NCBI RefSeq assembly: GCF_038396675.1
Contig: NC_088921.1
Location: 25,253,501 to 25,317,500, forward strand
Direction of reading: 5' to 3'
DNA length: 64,000 nucleotides
Origin: Hydra vulgaris
Lineage: Eukaryota; Cnidaria; Hydrozoa; Anthoathecata; Hydridae
Below are positions 1 through 10,845 of the stretch, piece after piece (positions within the stretch are counted from its first letter, which is position 1; every line of letters starts with the position of its first letter). The notes beneath the pieces are model-generated. The model was not told where the DNA came from. It did no database searches and worked only from the letters and a program-made list of their open reading frames with translations. A program made the translations under genes and the position numbers.

Positions 1-404
1 GCGTTTTTATTCATTCTTATATGCGTATTTATTTATTCATATATATGAGTTTTAAAAAAGCACAGTTTTTCAAAACAAATTGTTCTTGTTTCTCCGTAAA
101 CAAGGTTAAAAATACATAAGACAAAGACTTTTTACATTCAATGATGGTTTATGTAAGGTAGAAACTACCTTCTTTTTATTACTTAATTTAGTATTAGGTC
201 TTTGTTTAATTTTATTATTAAATTTATTGATTGGTTAAATTATTATTTATCTAATTATTTATTGATCTAGATTTAAATTTAATTATTTAAAATGATTATT
301 AATGCACAAATACATACCTTATGGATGAAGGAGAAATAGCAGTGCCAATTGAAAAACAAGGGGAAATGTTACAAAAGAGTTCATAGAAATGCTTAGGCAT
401 TTAA

Positions 405-1193
405 ATGTTTAAGCATTTAGTTGAAAGAAATAAATCTACAACAAGCATTTCCACTTCTCTTAATTTATCTAAGCGCGCAGTTCAAAATCTTGTCGTTAAG
501 TTAAACAGACGAAAATTCGACGACATGACTGCATTTAAGTCGTTTTCTGATAAAAAACGAGGTGAAAGATCTATAAAGGCTCAAATAAAAAATATAATTG
601 AATTATGCGTACAATAAACAATCTTTGTACGCAAGAAGCAATAAAAGAAAATCTTTTTCAAGATTTAATTTAGATTCACAATCTACTATTTCAAGAAAAC
701 TCAAACGCTCGGATTTATCAAGAAAGTGAGTTGTGCATGTGCCAGAAGAGAAATTTCTAATGAAAAACTTATTTATTTCAATGAAACTAGATTTAATGTG
801 CACACCAATAGCACATATGGTTATTCGCTAAGAGGTGCACCAGCAGTTTTACAGTCGTCTTCAAATTGTTGCAAAAATGTTAGTTTAATTTGTGCTGTTT
901 CAACAATGCGAGTGCTGGCTTATGAAATAAAAACTGGAGTCTGAAATGCAGATTTATTTATTATTTTCATTACTACAATGCTGGCACGATGGATTTGAAA
1001 TGTAAATGTGGAAGCGCCGTTGCTTGTTATGGACAATTGTAAATTCCACGGGAGTCTTTCTCTTAGGCAAAAACTGCCAGCATACACGCCACCGCTTAAT
1101 CCGATAAAAGAATTTATTTCTTCTTTAAAGAATACTTACAAACAGGGAGAAAGGCCTCGAAATACGGATGGGGTAATCTTAAAAATTTTATAA
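405..1193 (+). pseudogene. IS630-like DDE transposase, broken and catalytically dead
   Basis: Three pieces in different frames follow the order of an IS630-type transposase. The N-terminal piece (405-617) is a helix-turn-helix like region around 'STSLNLSKRAVQNLV'. The middle piece (726-944) has the block 'FNETRFNVHTNSTYGYSLRG', where families normally show an Asp two residues before Thr/Val ('DET' or 'DEV'); here it is Asn. The last piece (1008-1193) has 'LVMDNCKFH', containing the second Asp, and 'PPLNPIKEF', where the catalytic Glu of 'NPIE' is Lys. Two of three catalytic residues appear lost, and frameshifts and stops separate the pieces. It is a relic and encodes no intact protein. The family name is recognised by motif only. 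Confidence 0.65.
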
Positions 1194-1354
1194 TATTATG
1201 GATACTATAGACTTTAATTTAATCCCATTGTACAACCATAAGCGTAGTTACATAAATTCAGCACTGGCTGGGCCACCATTTTTTAAATAAATAGCAGTGG
1301 CAACAAGCCTATTTATTGTCTATATAAAAATATATTGGGGATTTTAGGGTTGTT

Positions 1355-1475
1355 GACTCGCATATAAACGCGTATATAAGAATGAATAAACACGCATATA
1401 AAAATAAATAAATACGCTTATAAGAATAAATAAGTACGTTTATAAAAATGAATAGACGCGCACCTAAGAATGAAT
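1355..1475 (+). repeat. Tandem 20-23 bp units, inverted relative to the window start
   Basis: Repeated 'ataagaatgaataa' / 'ataaaaataaata' units alternate with 'acgcg' or 'tacgc' spacers. The first 55 bases of the window carry the same units in reverse complement. This fits multi-unit terminal repeats of the IS630-like relic. Confidence 0.65.
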
Positions 1476-1539
1476 AACCCTGTAAAAAATGAAGACCTTT
1501 TTTTTTCTTTTTAGTCTGCAAATATTGTAATGGCAAATA

Positions 1540-1990
1540 TAGTAAACGGCATCAGTACTTTATTATTACCAACTTGTCGTTGTTCTCAATTACCCATGTA
1601 AAACAAAACTAATAAAAATGTTACCTTGGCTATTCTGTTTATAAATTAGACATTTTTTACTTGTCTAACTTATTTAACGAAGTTTAAACAAACGAGAAGG
1701 TAAGCTATAGGACTTTGCACTCCATCTGTAAACTGTCATGTGACCTAAGGTTAGCCCTCCACTTCTAGATTCTTTCCTTTTCTTGATAGGCAGTTATACC
1801 AAATTTTTTATAGTTTTTTTTTTATGTTGGTTGTTCTAATTTTCACTAAATATAAGATAAACTTAAATATAAAATAAAATAAAATACACGAGTATAGTCA
1901 ATAAACAAAAAAGAAATTAATAAATTAATATTAGATAAAAACCAACTCTAAGCATTGTTCCCCTAAAACAGAAAAAATATTTACAACTAT
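1540..1990. other. AT-rich stretch with no recognised gene
   Basis: No open frame, repeat or RNA feature could be supported here. It separates the IS630-like relic from the 3' end of the hAT relic and may contain the 3' untranslated part of the hAT element. Confidence 0.5.
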
Positions 1991-2011
1991 ATCTACATCA
2001 GGAATTATTTC

Positions 2012-3010
2012 TTAATGAATAGACATCAGAGCTAAAGAATTAAATCTTGACTCTGTCATACGGCTTCGCATATAAGTTTTCAGTCTGCGTATAAAAAAAA
2101 TGCTCCTCTCACATTCAATTGTAGTAATTGGAACTATTCCCATTATTAAAACACCTTTCCTAATGTTTGGAAAACCCCTCATATCAATAGACTTTAAAGT
2201 CTCTGTAATAGTGGATGAGATCACAGATTGATTGTTCTAAAATGTTTCCCACAAATCTGATTCAGCATGAATTGATGTAGGATGAGGCATTCCGGATATA
2301 TAAAAATGCAAAAATTCCATAAAATTTAACTTCAAAAAACATTTTTCTTTATTTTTTTTTTACAGCAGTTGCAGGAATACCAGATAAACCTTTGTAAATA
2401 ACCATCTCACCTTCATCAAATCTATCTTCTAATTCATTAACTAAATGATCTAGAATAGAAGATGCGATGGAATATTTGAAATAATCTGAAACTGTGTCAA
2501 AGGGATAATTATCTCTATAAATTAGTCTGCCACAGAGCCTTGCTTTAACTTCTGAAACATCAAGAGTCTTAGCTAGATCAAGAGCAATTAAGTACCATTC
2601 GTTATGATAGATATCAATTTTTTTTTTTAATCTAAAATTTGAGTTTTTAAACAATTTATTTCATTACACTGTTGTGATATATCAAAGGCTTCAGTTTGGA
2701 GAACAACAATGATGGCATAGAAATAGTCCATTATCTGCTTTGTTAAAACTAAACATACAATAAAAAAAAAATTTGTCATAAGATTTAAAAAACATGAAGC
2801 TTTTGAAGAAGTATCAATATTACAACTCTTACCTTCATTGTATGCCATTTCTTCCATTGAATGAAAAACGGATATGTAGTTATCAAAAAAAACATCCAGA
2901 ACTCTAAGTTTCTGAACCCATCGACATGTATTAATTAATTTTGCTTGACCAGGAAAAATGAATTTATTGTGACAGCTGGCACGTTTAAGTGATAAGTTAA
3001 AAAGATATGA
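2012..3010 (-). pseudogene. hAT transposase (ZMYM1-like), C-terminal half
   Basis: This is the downstream half of a hAT transposase of the type annotated in animals as zinc finger MYM-type protein 1-like. On the minus strand, 3010-2627 continues the catalytic region, 2654-2349 covers the insertion domain, and 2290-2012 is the C-terminal dimerisation block. The last contains 'FPNIRKGVLIMGIVP', 'CERSIFFIRRLKTYMRS' and 'SRFNSLALMSIH', matching the usual C-E-R-S-F...LK..LRS..RL..L..LSIH pattern. Frameshifts lie near 2640 and 2230-2290, including an in-frame stop. The 5' half is at 4630-6140. The two halves were one frame before the Tc1 element inserted at 3011-3012. Confidence 0.75.
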
Positions 3011-3012
3011 TA

Positions 3013-3037
3013 CAGTATGCGACAAAATTATTCATAC
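3013..3037 (+). repeat. Tc1 left terminal inverted repeat
   Basis: Starts CAGTATGCGACAAAATTATT and is matched in reverse complement at 4603-4627. The outer four bases CAGT and the TA immediately before it are characteristic of Tc1 ends. Confidence 0.9.
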
Positions 3038-3350
3038 CCCAAGCATATTACTAAACTTTGATTTCATACTCTGACGTGTTTATATTTTGTAAAAACATGA
3101 TAATTAAGAATAATTTGTGGTGATAATTAAGATGTTAAGTTATTATGTTTGGTTATATTTAGTATATAACATAAAAAGTGCAATTTTAAATACGACATAA
3201 GTATTCATACCTATTGAATTATTTAGTGCGTAAGTTTATTTTTTAATTGTATTTGCTGGTAAATTATTTAATTTTTTTTGTCTAAACTACAGACTTAAAA
3301 TTTTAAATATTTAAATAACTTCTTCTGTTTCATGTCAAAAGTTTTCCAAA

Positions 3351-4356
3351 ATGCCTAGGATCAACGAAATTAGTGTTGACGTACGGCAAATGATTTTTGA
3401 TGATCATGAAAGAGGCTTTGGGTATAGAAAATTGCTGAAAAATATGATAAAAGCAAGGCAACGGTACAATCAATAATACAAAAATATAAAAAGATTGAGA
3501 GTATGCAAAATAAAGCACGTTCAGGCCGTCCACCAAAAACAACATCTCGAGAAGATAGGCTTATTGTACAAGAAGTAAAGCGAGAGCCTGCTATTTCTGC
3601 CAGAGCTATTAAAGAGAAACTAAACGTGAACGTTTCTAAACGAACAATACAATGTCGACTTCGCTCTGCAGGGTTCAGGCTCAGAAAAAAAATAAAACTA
3701 AACGCTTTGCTTTTGCAAAAAAGTACTTTTCAAAGACACAAGGTTTCTGGAAATCAATTTTATGGTCTGATGAAAGTAAATTCGAACTAAAGAATTTCAA
3801 AAAAGTACCAAATGTATGGATAAGAAAGGGAAAACCCTTAGATAAAAAAACTATAATAGCAACCATCAAACACGGAGGTGGTAATGTGGTAACGAAGGTG
3901 GTAATGAATTAGTTTGGGGCTGTTTTAGTTATAACAGAGTTCTAACTTAGTTCAAATTAGAGAAAAATTAACAGGAACTGGATATGTAAATATTTTGCGA
4001 AACAACCTTATGCCCTCCTTCAATAAATTAGGATTAGCGGATCAATTTGCCTTCCAACAAGACAATGATCCAAAACATACCAGTAAAATTGCCAAAATAT
4101 ATTTTGAAGAGAATGAAATAGAATTGTTAAATTGACCTGCGCAAAATCAGATATCAATCCATTTGAAAGTTTGAGGCATTATTTGGATAGCAAAGTTAAT
4201 AGGGATGAGCACAGTATCAACAAACAAAAATTCGTTTTAGCGTTGGAGGTAGCTTGGCATAATATTCCCCCAAACTATTTACAAAACTTAGTTGATAGTA
4301 TTCCTCGTCGCTTGCAAGCAGTTATCGATGCCCAAGGACTTCATACTAAATATTAA
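3351..4356 (+). pseudogene. Tc1 transposase (DD34E), frameshifted
   Basis: The start is the ATG reading MPRINEISVDVRQMIFDDHE, typical of Tc1-like N termini. It is followed by a paired-like HTH region and the GRPPKT linker with 'SAGFRLRKK'. The catalytic part shows 'WSDESKFEL' (first Asp), 'QQDNDPKHTSK' (second Asp) and 'DINPFESL' (Glu). Spacing from the second Asp to Glu fits DD34E if the frameshift is allowed for. Breaks include a frameshift near 3460, one near 3700-3790 where two overlapping frames share the sequence, a stop near 3910, and a Trp codon turned into TGA near 4132 followed by a frame change. The protein cannot be made as is. Its terminal repeats are intact, so it could in principle be mobilised by a related transposase. 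Confidence 0.8.
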
Positions 4357-4602
4357 TTAACAAATAAAACAAAAAAACTCGAATATATTAAATAAAACTT
4401 TGAGAGGTATGAATACTTTTGACGCTTCCTAATATCTCAATTTTTAAATAATTTTCACTTTTTTAAAAACAAGATTTAATTTTTCAAATATTATAGTTAA
4501 TATTGTTAATAGTTGCTACAATAAACATTTATTAAATTTTAATTGAAATTATTTTAATCAATTTGGTTTTTGTTTTATTGCTACAACATATTTTATGATA
4601 GG

Positions 4603-4627
4603 TTTTGAATAATTTTGTCGCATACTG
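4603..4627 (-). repeat. Tc1 right terminal inverted repeat
   Basis: Perfect reverse complement of the left end, followed directly by TA at 4628-4629. Confidence 0.9.
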
Positions 4628-4629
4628 TA

Positions 4630-6140
4630 TTACTTTGACTTGATCGAGAATATTTCTAACACTCTGAACATTCCATGATTTTACTAACAACTAAATTAAG
4701 TTTATGGCAAGCACAGTGAACAAAATTTGCATTTGAGCTGACAAATTTAATTCTAGATGAAATACCTTTTAATATACCAGGCATTGCTCCAGCACTATTA
4801 TATCCTTGACCTCTACATTTTTGGATATCAAGACCAAGATTATCAATTGCAGAAATTATGTTTTGCGGAAGACTAAGACCAGTTGTACCAGATTTACCTT
4901 CAATAAACTGTAGAAAGTTTTTGCAAATAACATTATCACAATCAATGTATCTTATAACTAGAGATAGCTGTTCAACATTAGAACAATCAGAGGCTCCATC
5001 ACACGAGATAGAAAAGTAACCCAACTTTTTAATCTTCTTAATTAGAACTTCTTCGATTATTATTCAATAAGTTCATTTTGTGTGGTTTTAGATATGTAGG
5101 TTGCATTTTTAAGAGCAGAACGAATATGGTGTTCAAGAGCTTTATCACCTGCTTCAATGCGAAAATTTAAAAGCTCTACAAAGTTACCTATACCAATGAT
5201 GTCTTTACATGTTTCTCCGATCTCTGGATGATACTTACTGTCATCACAATGACCTCGAAAAGCAATATCATTGCGGCCAAGAAAAATAATTGTCTTTATA
5301 ATTGGAATTAATTTATTTCCATTACTTATAATAAGTTTTTTTCTTAGATTATCAATGTCAACTTCAATCAGATTTTTTTTGAATTAGATCTAGATTGCAG
5401 CATGTTAAGGCAATGCATTGACATTTGATGAAGTCGAAAACTATTATTATGATCCATATAAGCACGAGTTACATTACCCCATATTGTTAAAGGTTTTCAA
5501 ATAAAGTTGATTATTAAGGTATTGTTTTGAATGCTGCTACCCAACAGTGTACATGGAAGGCAGTATGCTCCATCTTCAATCTGTGAGTAAGCTAACTAGG
5601 AATATTCAAGCACCCATTTATGTAAAAATGATCATTTCTTTTCTTTACCAGAAACAAGAAAAATGAAAGACAAGTTGGGAATAAATATTTTATTAACTAG
5701 ATCTAATAACATTGAATCATCTTTGTCAGGAGATGGATGTCTACCGCGCTCATAGTAAGTAGAAACATCATAAAAAGGAAGACTTGAAGACTGATCTGAT
5801 GTACAAGGAATACAATTAAGTAAGATTGGATTAGGAGTAACATCAATATTTACATCTATAAATTTAGCTTCATTATCTATGCAAAACTTTATGTGAGATT
5901 GAACAAATAATTTTTTCATTGAAAATAGATTTTTTGGAGGTTTACAAGATAATATAAGAACCTTAGTGGGAACAGAAGAATGCGATAGAACACTTAGCAA
6001 AACTAAACACGATTCTCTTTTTGAATCGCTTTTGACAAGTTTCTTGTCAAAAGTGATTTAAAAAGAGGATCGTGTGACAAGAGCTAAAAACTTCTCTTTT
6101 CACAGTAGGGACAAAACGATTTGGTGACGACATATCTTTA
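4630..6140 (-). pseudogene. hAT transposase (ZMYM1-like), N-terminal half with TTF-type zinc finger and DUF4371-like region
   Basis: Read on the minus strand, a possible start is the ATG near 6134 (MSSPNRFVPTVKREVF). A linker (6000-5632) leads to a TTF-type zinc finger block near 5630-5540 with 'FLHKWVLEYS', a stop replacing Trp, then 'LAYSQIEDGAYCLPCTLLG'. The transposase body follows, with 'FLGRNDIAFRGHCDD' and 'NFVELLNFRIEAGDKALEHH'. The 5024-4656 part has 'ISCDGASDCSNVEQLSLVIRY', 'CRGQGYNSAGAMPG' and 'FVHCACHKLNLVVSK'. These are hallmark blocks of ZMYM1-like hAT proteins. The first catalytic region reads CDGASD, where many relatives have a D-E-x-x-D pattern. At least one stop and several frameshifts break it. 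The frame continues across the Tc1 insertion into 3010. Confidence 0.75.
6007..6075. repeat. Hairpin, 33 bp arms with a 3 nt loop
   Basis: Positions 6007-6039 pair with 6043-6075 with three mismatches. It lies inside or just upstream of the N-terminal coding part of the hAT relic and disrupts its frame. It could be a tiny foldback insertion or a snap-back duplication. Confidence 0.8.
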
Positions 6141-6232
6141 TCCTTGGAAATAGAGCGATAATCTGTGATTTATTATAAAAAACTCAGAATTTCTTTATTT
6201 TTTTTATGATTACCGCGTGGGTATATACTTAC

Positions 6233-6627
6233 ATTAAATAACTTTTTATATTTTTCAAGTGCAAATTCAGGATAAATAGAACGAATTGTTTATTTAATAC
6301 TGTAGATAATCCAAATAAACAAAGAAAAGAAGCAAACTTATTGTTTCTGCAACTGTTGTAGGCTCCTTTTTTTTCAGAACTATTTATATCATTTAATTCT
6401 GTAAAAGAACCAGAATACTTAAATGAAACACATACCATGAAAACACTAGAGAGTGAAGAAAAACTTTTAGATTCCACTTGGTTTAAAATTATTGGGCATC
6501 TTGAATAAAAATTTCTTTCCCAAAGGACTCAAGAGAAGTTAATAGTCAATAAATTTCATGTGTTTTATCTGATGAATTTATCACTAAAGCAGCAAAGTTG
6601 TAAAGACATTTACCATTTTCCATTAAC
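6233..6627 (-). pseudogene. OTU/vertnin-like domain relic (possible exon)
   Basis: On the minus strand a good acceptor (cttaacag, ending at 6628) precedes 'LMENGKCLYNFAALV', which resembles the 'DGNCLFNA' motif of OTU-like and vertnin-like proteins. After two or more stops or frameshifts come 'VSFKYSGSFTELND' and 'YNSCRNNKFASFLCLFGLST', similar in layout to the later part of that domain. The piece ends in 'LEKYKKLF' followed by a strong donor (GTAAGT at 6232-6227). Such domains are common in cnidarian repetitive proteins. The assignment comes from motif memory and is tentative. The gene is broken, and the neighbouring mariner lies in what would be its upstream intron. Confidence 0.4.
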
Positions 6628-6649
6628 CTGTTAAGTCATAACATATATA

Positions 6650-7919
6650 CCAGGTCTATAAGTATGAAATGAGCGTTTTTTTTTCAAAATAAAACACTAT
6701 TTTCTTAAGGAAAAATAAAAAATATTTTATTCAAAGTATTTGCCACTGCTTTCTACACATTTTGACCACCTTTCTGGAATTTTGTGGATACTACGCCAAT
6801 AAAACTGATCGTTTTTTGAGGCAAACCATTCGGAGACCCATTTTTTGACTTCTTCGTAGGAATTGAAGTGTTGCTCATTCAATGTATGTCCTATCGATAA
6901 AAACAAGTCGGAAGGAGCCAAGTCTGGTGAATACGGCGGGTGAGGTAACTCTTCCCAGCCAAGTGATGTTATCGTTTCCTTGACCGCTTTTGCTGTATGA
7001 CTCGGAGCATTATTATGCAACAAAATTACCTTTCCGTGTCTTCTGGCCCATTCTGTTCTTTTTCAATCAATGCATGGTTCAAATTGATCATTTGTTGTCG
7101 GTAGCGTTGCGTATTAACAGTTTCGCCAGGTTTTAGAAGTTCATGATACACCACTCCCTTCTGATCCCACCAAACACAGAGCATTGTCTTTTTTCCGAAC
7201 CGATTAGGCTTTGCAGTCGATGTTGATGCTTCTCCTGGATTTACCCATGATCTTTTGCGTTTGGGATTCTTAAAATAAATCCATCACCAGTCACAATTTG
7301 ATGCAATGCTGACTTCCTTTCGTGTCGTAACAGCAACATTTCACATGCGGTTTTTCGCTTTTCCATCTGCCTGTCATTCAATTCATGTGGCACCCAATTT
7401 CCGCACATTTGGATCTTTCTCATAGCTTTTAAACGGTCAGAAATTGCTGGTTGTGAAACATTTAACATTTCTGCCATTTGTTTTTGACTTAAAGTGTCCT
7501 CTTCATCCAGTATTGCTTGCAATTCTGTGTCTTCAAATTTTTTTGGTGGTCTTCCACGTTCTTCATTTCGCACATCAAAATCATTATCTCTGAACCGCTG
7601 AAACCATCTTTTGCATGTTGCTTCCGATAGAGCATGATCACCATAAGCTTCGACAAGCATTCGATACGATTCTGCAGCACACTTTTCTTCAAATGAAAAA
7701 ATTAGTGCTTTCCGCAAATTATCATTTTCTGGTACAAAATTCGACATTTTTAACACGATTAAAAAATATAATGTTGTTTATACAATGACTTGGTGTTTAC
7801 TAAATATGTTTGACAGATGTCATAGCAGCAAAATTAAAAAAAATTAAGGCCCGTTCACAACAAATGATCTCTATCGATACATATGTAACTCGACGCTCAC
7901 TTCATGCTTATAGACCTGG
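6650..7919 (-). mobile_element. Complete mariner element
   Basis: A 1270 bp element with about 28 bp inverted ends. The left end starts CCAGGTCTATAAGTATGAAA and the right end is its inverse with two differences. TA dinucleotides flank it at 6648-6649 and 7920-7921. Length, TA duplication and transposase type all fit the mariner family. Its transposase reads on the minus strand. Confidence 0.9.
6727..7756 (-). pseudogene. Mariner transposase (DD34D), frameshifted with second Asp changed to Asn
   Basis: The start MLKMSNFVPENDNLRKALIF is followed by the N-terminal HTH ('SFEEKCAAESYRMLVEAYG', 'ATCKRWFQRFRD'), the linker 'GRPPKKFED' and a second HTH ('LSQKQMAEMLNVSQPAISDRL'). The mariner signature 'WVPHELND' is present, as is the first catalytic region 'IVTGDGF' (normally TGDEKW). 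A frameshift near 7260 and further frame problems near 7050-7020 split the ORF. The last part reads 'LHNNAPSHTAKAV' and 'YSPDLAPSD'. Mariners have HDN at the first site, so the second catalytic Asp is Asn here; the third (SPDLAPSD) is kept with 34 residues between. The protein is inactive on two counts. Confidence 0.85.
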
Positions 7920-7981
7920 TAAATTAAATATAACTAAAAAAACCATATTTAATTAAAGAATATTTGTCAAAAATTCTTGTT

Positions 7982-8200
7982 TTATAAACAAAATAAAAAA
8001 TAAAAAAAAACGTGTTTAAGCTCCGAGTTTAAAACAATATAGTCTTCATTTTTTAAAGAAAAAATATTTTTGTTTACTACAGGAAACTTTGAGTTTAATT
8101 CTTTGAGATTATTACGAAGCATTGCTTTGTAAGTCGTAATATTAGGCAAATGCTTCGCTTTAATGGCATTGGATAGCAACAAATCCATAATTGTAAACAA
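7982..8200 (-). other. Short open frame upstream of the OTU-like relic, unidentified
   Basis: Encodes about 72 residues beginning MFTIMDLLLSNAIKAKHL. It lies on the same strand as the OTU/vertnin-like relic, on the other side of the mariner insertion, so it may be an upstream exon of the same broken gene. No family is recognised and no convincing donor is seen. Confidence 0.2.
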
Positions 8201-9624
<1,424 letters not shown>

Positions 9625-10432
9625 GACCGTTTTCCTCAAGACGAAATATTCGCGCGAAGCGAATTTTTTTCTCTATGACAAAACGCAATTTTAATTTTCA
9701 TTTACTTTTTTTTGCGCTACTTTTTTTTCGTTGTCAACAATAAAAATGGCAGCAATAAGTTTACCCTGTGTTTGTAAATAAAAATAATTACTACCTTTTT
9801 AGCATACATTCTGCTTTGAAGCATGTGGAAACTATTTTCCATGCATTAATTTTAACATTTCTGTCTTCGTATGTAAGTTTTTTATATAAAAATTATAAGA
9901 AAATAAATGCTAAACTCTAAAATGATTATTTCTGTTAAAAAATTGTTACTGCAAGAACGAATAGCAGGTTTAACTCCATGTAAGTTTCACAAAAAGGTTT
10001 ATCTTCGTGTGGCCACTTAAAGATAAACTTTCTTAAGAAGTCTAACTTTCGAAATCGACAGTGTGAAAGTTTACATTTGCAAATTATCGATTTAATTCTA
10101 GCTCCTTATTTGATGAATTTACTAATGCTTGCCAATGTTCAGAGTGAGTTCATAAAAATCATAAACAACACCAGGTTAAGAATTTTGTTTCTTTGTCTTT
10201 TTAAAAACAACGTGCTTTCATTTTTTTTACTGTTTACATCACGTGATATAAAATTTAAAATTGATTGGTTTTCGCTTATGGCGGATTCGCAAAAAGTCGA
10301 AATGATTCCGACTTCTTTTTTTGCTGCAGCGAAACGCTGTATCAGCATAACTGTCAGAAATGTTTTATCTGCGCATGCTTATCGACCAAAAAATTCGTTT
10401 CGCACGAATATTTTGTCTTGTGGAACACGGCC
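9625..10432. mobile_element. Non-autonomous TIR element (MITE-like), about 0.8 kb
   Basis: The 45 bases at each end are inverted copies (about 80-85 percent identical by eye), with outer sequence G(A/G)CCGTNTTCC and inner 'aaatattcg(c/t)gcgaa'. The interior has no recognisable coding sequence. The open frames near the right end simply read through the TIR. Target-site duplication is unclear. The superfamily is not assigned. Confidence 0.65.
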
Positions 10433-10845
10433 TTAAGTGTACCAAAATCGATTTCTTTAAAAAAAGAGATACAAAAAATATTTAGTTATTTGTTAACAGT
10501 TTTTAATGCAATAATAATTTAATTTATGTAAAACCTATCGTTATTTCTTTGTATTGGAGTTAAAACTTAAATATGGAATGTGTGTCCTTGATATTCGCGA
10601 GTTAATGGATATGTGAATAATAATATAATAATATCCCGCATGCTCTTTCTAATAATTCTACTTTTATTTTTGCCATAATAAAAATACTTTTAATTTTTTT
10701 ATTTTCCATAAATGATTTTATAAATTTTTTTCTGTATTTCCTTAATAACATAAATTACCTATTAACATAAAGTATGACAAGCAGATAACGTAATATTAGT
10801 AAAGTAAATAGAAATGTTTTAGATGTATGTAAAGATATTCGAGAA
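10433..10845. promoter_or_regulatory. Upstream region of the Bcl-2-like gene
   Basis: AT-rich sequence between the MITE-like element and the Bcl-2-like start codon. An in-frame TAA at 10786-10788 with no ATG between it and 10846 supports 10846 as the first usable start, unless an upstream exon joins through an acceptor such as the 'attag' near 10799. No specific motif is claimed. Confidence 0.3.

Larger units (their letters stand above)
1..1480 (+). mobile_element. IS630-like (Tc1/mariner superfamily) DNA transposon relic, left end cut by the window
   Basis: A decayed transposase lies between two sets of short AT-rich repeats in opposite orientation. The first 55 bases, reverse complemented, match units at about 1360-1480 built on 'ataagaatgaataa' plus a CG-containing spacer. 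These look like long terminal inverted repeats made of roughly 20 bp tandem units. The true left end lies outside the window, so full length and target-site duplication cannot be judged. Identification rests on the transposase fragments listed separately. Confidence 0.6.
3013..4627 (+). mobile_element. Complete Tc1-type transposon inserted in the hAT relic
   Basis: A 1615 bp element bounded by perfect 25 bp inverted ends starting CAGT, as in Tc1 elements. It is flanked on both sides by the TA dinucleotide (3011-3012 and 4628-4629), the standard Tc1/mariner target duplication. A second inverted motif, 'aagtattcatacct', lies about 185 bp in from the left end (3199-3212) and about 210 bp in from the right end (4405-4418), giving an IR/DR layout like that of Sleeping Beauty type elements. 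Removing the element and one TA joins the surrounding hAT reading frame, so this insertion is younger than the hAT copy. Confidence 0.9.

Noticed and set aside
10077-10522. Overlapping open frames at the right end of the MITE-like element
   Set aside because: They run through the inverted repeat, conflict with each other and show no family similarity.
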